A DNA stretch of 64,000 bases from Favolaschia claudopus. Its lineage: Eukaryota > Basidiomycota > Agaricomycetes > Agaricales > Mycenaceae. The notes under the pieces are model-generated. The model saw only the letters and a program-made list of their open reading frames with translations, was not told where the DNA came from and did not search any database. Shown piece after piece: positions 57,689-64,000 of the stretch. Location of the stretch: contig JAWWNJ010000110.1 in the NCBI GenBank assembly GCA_037176885.1, positions 186,001-250,000 on the forward strand, written 5' to 3'. The stretch's first letter is position 1, and the number at the start of each line of letters is the position of its first letter. Both the position numbers and the translations under genes were made by a program.

Positions 57689-58286
57689 CGAACGCTGATA
57701 AGTAGAGGGACGAAAATAATGGACATGAATACTAAACCAGATTAATGCATACTAATGTTTTTGACACGAACCATTACATACAAGCTCGAACTGGGCATTT
57801 ATGATTTTATCAGAAAACTCAACCGTGGGAAAGTCAATGATAACATCAAAGCATCCCGCCGTCTCGGCACACGACTTGCTGGCTTTGGAGATGGTTCAAG
57901 TCACAATCGTTGCCTTCATCTCTGGCATAAATATCCCTATGACTTGCTTGCCCTCAGCTGGATACACCAAATTAAACAACGCAAAAAGCTTACATAAAAG
58001 ACAGATCGACTCGTCCCGAACACCACTTGTGATACTCATTTGACAAAATTTGATTCGTTGCAAGAAACTCATCTCTATGTTATGGCTCCATCCCCAATGA
58101 AAATTGCATCACAAAACTGAGAAACTCATAAATTGAACTTACCATCAACTCTGGTTGAATTCTGAAACACGACCAAACTGATCGCATCAGCTCTGACTAA
58201 GGCACAACAACCGTCTGTGACGCGTACCCAATAGGGGATTCCTTGCTTGCCGTTAACCTCCTCACTGCGTCGTCGCTCTGCTCACC
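57689..58286. other. Intergenic; right edge of the duplication at about 57735
   Basis: No gene recognised. Similarity to copy A stops within the first 50 bp. Confidence 0.4.
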
Positions 58287-60789
58287 ATGTTCATTACACA
58301 AGTTTCTTCCGGTCACCCGCCTATCAAAGCTACAGTTTCCGAGGCCTTCATCACCGTTCATCAGATAAAAGATCACCTCTCGCTCCTCCACAAGTTCGCA
58401 GAGCTCAGGGCTGCTGTCAAAGGAATGGCAAACATGGAATGTGTTGTAGCTCCGCACGACGCCGGAGCACGCTGGCCGTGGTTCGTTGGGCTTGCGGTCG
58501 AAAGGTCGGACTCCAGTTTCGCTGCTTTCGGGTCTTACACCGACACCCCCAGATTCGAGAAGTGGTGCACAGCGCTCAAGCCGTCACATACCGAACAGGG
58601 ACTGGCTTCGATATTGCCGCCTCTAGATGTTCTTATGGTAAGCATTAAAACAAGGAAGGTTTCCACTCGTCACCCAACATATTCAGGTGTGGCATGCATA
58701 TTTGTTGAACCCAAGGTGCCGTTGCTACGTCTTCCATCATTCTACAATCCTCACTGTCATTTCAGCTGCTATGCGGAGGACGGAATTCGAGTTAAAGCGC
58801 TTGAAGGGCTTCAACAGGCTGGGGAAGACCTTGCGGCCGCCCTTGTAAGGATTGGTGTTACCCCTGAACAATTGCTCACCTTTCCATAGGGCCATGGACT
58901 CTCAGAATTGATATCCGCCGAACCGTCGAAGACTCGCATACACAATTGGGTCGAGATGACTTCGACTCCATTCGATCCTTTTCAATCCGCTGAGCACTTG
59001 ATGTCCCGGGACATTCTTTGCCCAAAATGCTCGACGACTGTTCAAGCTCGTGCGTAACTCTTTGCCCACATACCAAATGTCGTCTGATTCACTGAAGCGT
59101 ACATGACTGTGGAGGGCACTGGATATCTCCAGCCCGGGTTCTCCTTGACCTGCACCCGAGAAACCTGCCAAATGATCATTACACGCGGCGCACTGGCACT
59201 CCGCAAATTTGCCAGCGATCTGGCCAAGCCAATCTCGAAGAATTCCTGTAACGACCTCATCGCGTATGACCTCCAATCTTACTTCCTTGTTCTGCAATGA
59301 ACTTTTTCCCAGTGGAACAATTCGCACACCGACAAACGGGTTCGATCAGCGACGCGGACAAGTGATCAAACGTGTTATATCACGCGCCCTTTCGCTTCAT
59401 CTATCCGAGTCGCCGCTATCCGAAGCAGCGCGCTTTGATTCTGTCATGAAATCCGCAGATTACAATATGGACGCAGTGCGCCAGATATTGACCGCAAGTA
59501 TGAATGATGGCAAATTGTGGGTTTTCTTTACTTTTTTGAGGCAAGATCTCATTTCAATAAATGTTTAGCATTGACAGAATAATGAGTGCCTATGTAGATG
59601 ACAAAATCTTCTCTGTGGAGCTCGTAGGGGCCGTGAGTCGTTTCTTCTTCTTCTTCGAGATCCGCATCGAATTCAATGGTCGGTTCCATAGGTTTTGCGC
59701 CAGGGGTCATTTGTGACCAAAATGCACAATTTTCAATGGACGAGGCCTGCTTTCTTCGACAAATTCGAGGATCAAATTGCGCTGCACCATATCATTGCAA
59801 GATATCATGCGTTCGTCTTTGTTTGCGGCTTTTGACCCGTCGTCTAAAGTGTGAGCATTTTGCAGGTTTATGGAACTCATGTCCTCGTCACCGGGGACCT
59901 TCCTTGTTCCGACTCTAGATATCGATCTTGCATGGCACACTCACCAGCTCATGGCGCACCAGGTAATAAATCTTGGCTGATGATATGGTACGTCGCCTGA
60001 TTTATATACTCGCAGTACTCAAAGGACACGATGACTTTCGTGGGCCGTTTCGTTGATCAGTAAGTCTCATTAGCATCGATTCGACTGATTGTGCTCAAAT
60101 TTGTAGCGATGATAAAGTGGACGAATTCAAGCTCTCGTCATCCTTTGACCAAACTCGACGTGCATGGAAGAATCGTTTCGGAGTAGAGTACACACACTGT
60201 GCGTGCTCGTTCTCCGGAACGACAGTTGGCGAGCGCCTGTCACAGCTCGTCGGGCACGGGACCAACCCATCCTATCTTATTGAGCCTGAGAAACTGCGCT
60301 CCGGATTTGTGTCGAGTGACCCTGCATATCTCGTCGCTGTACCGCTCAGCGTGGGGTACGGCTCCGGTTGCGGTAGCGGCTGTGGCGGTCTGTATATTTT
60401 CTTTTCGAGGTCAGCGCAATTAGCTCAAGTCAGAGTAGGTGGATGCGGCGGAGGGTGTGGCGGGGGGTGTGGTACGGCTACAAACGGAGCGGAATGTGGA
60501 TCCGGATGCGGTGGTGGATGTGGTATGTCCAATTTTCAGAGTTCTCTCATTTGAACTCACCCTATTTTGAAGGGGGTGGATGCGGAGGTGGATGCGGGTC
60601 CTCATTAACGAGAGCTGCTGAGTGTGGCAGTGGTTGCGGTGCGTTCTTGTCTTCCATTCACAACCGGGTGCTCAATCGTTTCTAGGTGGAGGGTGTGGTG
60701 GTGGTTGTGGTATGTCGTTTTCTTGATCATGCAAATTCAACACAGTTGAGATTAATCTCGCAGGTGGTGGATGTGGAGGAGGGAATTGA
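58287..60789 (+). CDS. DUF1399 / glycine-rich-domain (GRDP-like) protein with Gly-Cys tail
   Basis: It starts MFITQVSSGHPPIKATVSEA; other exons follow through GT-AG introns. Family landmarks are MVWHAYLLNPR plus CYAEDG, TSTPFDPFQSAEHL, the CPKC pair, and the second half with TLDIDLAWHTHQLMAHQ and TMTFVGRFVDHDDKVDE. These match the DUF1399/GRDP proteins of plants and fungi, whose role is poorly known. The C-terminus is a Gly/Cys repeat (GSGCGSGCGG, GGCGGGCGGGCG). Its last units are carried by separate small exons, including one of 24 nt at 60686-60709, all in the same phase so that each adds whole Gly-Cys units. The stop is at 60787-60789. The Cys-rich tail may bind metal or cross-link; that is inference. 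Confidence 0.78.
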
Positions 60790-61220
60790 GCAATGAATGA
60801 CATTGCAACGCGTAGGATTCTTACATCTTGCGTTTCCTTGCTTTGTTCATGTGCAATTAGATTATGGGACCTCAATTTGTACAACTCCTGCAATATTCAC
60901 TTCCTTTTGTCTTCTTCGCGTTTCCAGTTTGTAGGGATCAACAAAGCTGTTCGGCCCGGCTAAGCCCTTGATCCGCATGGTTCAAAATGGTCTCTCAATT
61001 CTAACGAATGTAAACAACGCAAAGAAAAAGGAACGAAAGATTGAATTCGAATCATAAAAACCAGGTAATAAGTCAAATACATTTACAGTACCAGCTCTCA
61101 TCACTGATCATCGTATGAGCTCGCGTTTTTATTCGGCAATCGACGGACCTGAATACCACACTTTGCTGGCGGTCTGTACTCGAAACTGTTGGGCTTCCCC
61201 GCTGCGCAAAGGCGGCTTGG
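60790..61220. other. Convergent intergenic region, no feature seen
   Basis: Holds the 3' ends of the GRDP-like and cysteine synthase-like genes. Nothing else recognised. Confidence 0.4.
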
Positions 61221-63547
61221 TTAAAGGTATGTTTTTCTGAGCAAGTTCCACTTACAGTCAAAGTCAATGCGACTAACTTGAATCAAATATGTAGACAAAG
61301 GCTTTCCGTATTCGAAGATGCGTCTGTCTCCATCTTGAATGATCAGCTTAGCAGCTTGACGATTTGAAAGGCACAACTCACCTTTGAACTCGAACCCGTT
61401 TCGAACTGCATAAGCTTCGATACCCTTCTTTCGCAACACACTGCTCGCCACCACCGCCGTATGACCGTTGTAAGAATTGATAAGGACGATCTTGTTGAAT
61501 AACTTGGGACCGAAGACAGGGTCGTCGGGATGCAGGCGGCCATTCAACTCGAGCCACTGGCGACGAAGAACGGGTGGATTTGTGAAAGGGTTTGGCTCTT
61601 CTTTGCAATGTAGGTCCAAGTTGATGGATCCTTTTACTCGCACAGCGTTGAAGTCGACGGAATCGCGCAGGTCCAGAACTATCGTCGGTTCTGGGCCAGA
61701 AGATTTGAGCTTGGTATACGCTTCCTGGGCAGATATCGTCCAGCTGGTGCCATACGGGTATTGGTCCACTCCGAGCAGTTCGTCGTTGACGATTTTTGGG
61801 AACAGACTCGGAGGCAGTTTGTCAAAATATTCGCCGATATACTGGAACGGCTGATCACAACATATAAAAGCACCTAGGATATGTGGGTCATTGCAGTCCA
61901 TCTACCTCGAATATCAACTTACATCTGATCTTGCCGTCCGCCCTTCGAAGCCTATCCAATCCGCCGTTCGCCTTTGTCTTCTCCAGGTAATGATACAGCC
62001 CCGTCAAAGCTAGACCGGAACTCGGCCCGACTAGGAGACCTTGACGGCAAAGTTCCATACTCGTTCGATATGAATCTACCGACGTCGCAAACTCGGCTTC
62101 GTCTATAACATCCTTCCAGGGAAGATCCATATCCGCAGGTGGGGGAGCAAGATCTATCGGACGCGGTCCCGGTACTTTGTCTCCTGCGGCTGTGAAAACT
62201 CTGGTATCTTTTGGTCAGCTACGGTCAAATCAAACCGTTCTTTTCGCACCCAATATTGACGATCTCAGGATTCACTGATTTAAGGTATGTCCCGACCCCG
62301 GTGATTGTCCCTATGGCAGAGCTCAATTGAGGATAGACACCACAAGCCAGTCAGACGCACCGGCAGTTCCTAAACCGGCCGCAAATACCGACATATCGGG
62401 CAACTGCATGTGGAGCTGTGGCCCCGTCCAGCGAATGTGAGCCTCTGGATTCTGTAAAAGTTATGTTGTCAACTGATGCTGACAGCGTGTTTGAACGCTG
62501 TATACGCACGCGTCCGCTGGTATACTGCGATGGATTATAGCACCCCGGTTTGCCTCCATGGAGGATAGAAGCACGAATCCCTCCGTCGACATCGTCCGGA
62601 TTCACCTGTGCCGGGCCTCCAAATAAAGAGCTGTGGAATCAGCTTGAATGCTTTCAAGCATGAGAACAGTGAGCTAGACTCATTACATTTCCAATCCCTA
62701 GCAACTTGTCAATTTAAATTAATCAGACGCAGACGATGACATACGAAAAATCGAAGGAGTTGCATCTTCGCCTCCGAATTCTTGTTCGAGATGTATGCGG
62801 AAACGTCCGCCAATCCATATATGCGGCTGATGATGGCCAAGGAAATGGCAGTATTCCCAGACGACCACTCGATGATGCGCTTGGTATCCTCGTTGATTTG
62901 TCCACTTTCCACGGCACGGAAATGGCAGTATTCCCAGACGACCACTCGATGATGCGCTTGGTATCCTCGTTGATTTGTCCACTTTCCACGGCACGGAGCA
63001 ACATATTGAGAGCTACCGTCGATTCGTGAGTAACTAATTCATACACACAGATGCCCCCTCACCAGGTAGAGATTTGACGTTGGCGGCGGGCAACAGAGTC
63101 AACATCTTGGCGTAAATCTCGACTCCGTCGCTCTCAAAAGGGTGGCTAGGAAGCTCCACAAGCTGGGAAGTGGGTAAGTGAGGTCGGCATTTTGCGAATA
63201 TATCTTAAGTAAAACCTACCGGGAGCGGCGGACACTTGGAAGGATCATAAAAGTCTTTGAGAGAATTCTTTCCTGAAAAGACGTTCAGGTTCATGGTCTA
63301 AGGTGGGAAAGGGTTGCTACTCACCAATACACTCGCTGTTCTTATTTATGCACCACGGACCCAAATGGAGTGGTTGCCGCTTAGTATCGAGCTTACGAAC
63401 CGAACCATATCTACCGCGGTCGGTCTGAGTCGTTTCACATTCGCCAGAAATTTCAATCATCACTAAATCCTGATTCAAGTCATCCAACGGTCGGCGAACG
63501 TGGTTTCTAACAAATATGATTCTCAACACAGGTACAACACACTTCAA
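61221..63547 (-). pseudogene. Cysteine synthase-like PLP enzyme fused to rhodanese domain, frame broken by tandem duplication
   Basis: Read leftward: KLDTKRQPLHLGPWCIN, SLKDFYDPSKCPPLPVVELP, DGVEIYAKMLTLLPAANV, NEDTKRIIEWSSGNTAIS, GGIRASILHGGKPGCYNP, RWTGPQLHMQLPDMSVFAAG, GDKVPGPR and CRQGLLVGPSSGLALTG. These are the blocks of fungal cysteine synthase-like beta-family PLP enzymes. A 48-nt intron joins it to a rhodanese domain (TIVLDLRDSVDFNAV, VLINSYNGHTAVVASSVLRK), a known fusion in fungi. An exact 77-bp tandem duplication at 62841-62994 falls inside the SGQINEDTKRIIEWSSG exon; 77 is not a multiple of three and the repeat contains no AGGT that could splice it out. The rhodanese active-site Cys position reads Ser. 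Either the gene is dead or the assembly is wrong here. The start near 63547 is uncertain. Confidence 0.75.
62841..62994. repeat. Exact 77-bp tandem duplication
   Basis: Unit 1 is 62841-62917 and unit 2 is 62918-62994, beginning GGAAATGGCAGTATTCCCAG in both and identical throughout. It shifts the frame of the cysteine synthase-like gene. Perfect identity means it is either very recent or an assembly artefact. Confidence 0.9.
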
Positions 63548-64000
63548 TATGTCCAGTCTTCTGGCATCAAGGCCCCATGCGATACATTGTAGGCTACCCG
63601 TTTAAAGCATATTCCGCAATTTGTCCCGCTTTCCTTCTGTCAGCCAGTCATGGCATGTCATGGAATAAACAACCGCATCCTCAGTCATTCTTCCCGAGGC
63701 ATCGGGCACCAAGACTTCGGGGTATGGAGACTCAGGGCCCAAGTTCGGCGAGACCTCGTAGCATCTACAGAAATTATCACAATATCCACAGTTCAGATAC
63801 CAGGACGCACCTCATTATGCCCTCTCTCGAAAGCCCGACCTTTTCAGCCGCCTTCTGACTTTGAACATTCTGGGGGGGCGTTCGCCACCCGACTCGAACC
63901 AAGCCAAGACCCCCTTGTTCAACAGGGTCAAGTGCGTAGCTCAGAAGAAGAAAACACCCGTGCTTGAAAACATGGGTGCCCCGGAATTTAGGAAAGATTT
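63548..64000. other. Window end, no confirmed gene
   Basis: It may contain the upstream exon or promoter of the cysteine synthase-like gene. A small hairpin (GACCC...GGGTC near 63909-63930) was seen. I tested it as a tRNA and it does not fold as one. Confidence 0.35.

Larger units (their letters stand above)
49330..57735. repeat. Segmental duplication, copy B (direct orientation relative to esterase B)
   Basis: Counterpart of 18482-26155 in opposite orientation. Similarity starts about 130 bp after the esterase B stop and ends about 50 bp after the kinase stop, at CAGATTAATGC. Confidence 0.8.

Noticed and set aside
60370..60790. Gly-Cys units as a CRISPR-like or satellite array
   Set aside because: The repeats are codon-level, lie in exons with GT-AG introns between them, and continue the DUF1399 reading frame.
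63830..63960. Possible tRNA near the window end
   Set aside because: The GACCC/GGGTC hairpin has no matching acceptor stem, no TTCRA loop in place and no CCA-proximal pairing.

Overview
This window is nuclear DNA of a filamentous basidiomycete, most likely an Agaricomycete. The genes are split by many short introns (about 45-60 nt, GT-AG). The gene content is typical of that group: a KDZ DNA transposon carrying a TET/JBP-like gene, F-box/LRR-like genes, a family of seven-helix membrane proteins, TKL-type kinases with HGDLRG catalytic loops, secreted carboxylesterases and a GH78-like enzyme. I found no rRNA, tRNA, CRISPR or bacterial-style operons.

Positions 1-12.7 kb hold a Kyakuja-Dileera-Zisupton (KDZ) transposon. 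It has four genes: a leftward TET/JBP-like dioxygenase cut by the window edge, a 441-aa accessory protein, an intact 1064-aa KDZ transposase in 11 exons, and a 1399-aa low-complexity accessory protein. I checked the last three exon by exon and each stays in frame. The element ends in hairpin-rich DNA, followed by a 25-base C tract and a truncated, frameshifted F-box relic (12.8-13.7 kb).

Positions 15-27 kb and 47-58 kb are two copies of one gene block. Copy B (47-58 kb) reads carboxylesterase > NmrA-like reductase > FHA-like protein (divergent) > VHS-TKL-pseudokinase, with all but the FHA gene on the plus strand. In copy A (15-26 kb) the carboxylesterase keeps its orientation, but the rest of the block is inverted. 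A 450-bp fold-back/MITE-like element sits exactly where A/B similarity ends. Copy A shows decay: the FHA gene is broken, the kinase has lost its first exon and carries a 3' frameshift, and the esterase has two GC splice donors and one extra intron.

Positions 26-46 kb, between the copies, hold single genes: a germin/spherulin-like cupin, a conserved hypothetical protein, a cupin-cupredoxin-transmembrane fusion, an intact F-box protein, a chromodomain-Tudor protein, a seven-helix membrane protein, a GH78-like six-hairpin glycosidase and a basic nuclear hypothetical protein. Positions 58-64 kb hold a glycine/cysteine-rich DUF1399 (GRDP-like) gene and a cysteine synthase-rhodanese fusion disrupted by an exact 77-bp tandem duplication.

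The strongest candidates for undescribed biology are four. (1) The VHS-TKL kinase-STE20/PAK-like pseudokinase fusion, kept next to a divergent FHA-like gene. (2) The membrane-anchored cupin-cupredoxin fusion. (3) The KDZ element's two uncharacterised accessory proteins and its TET/JBP protein that appears to lack metal ligands. (4) Very small exons (14-24 nt) that are needed to complete conserved motifs.
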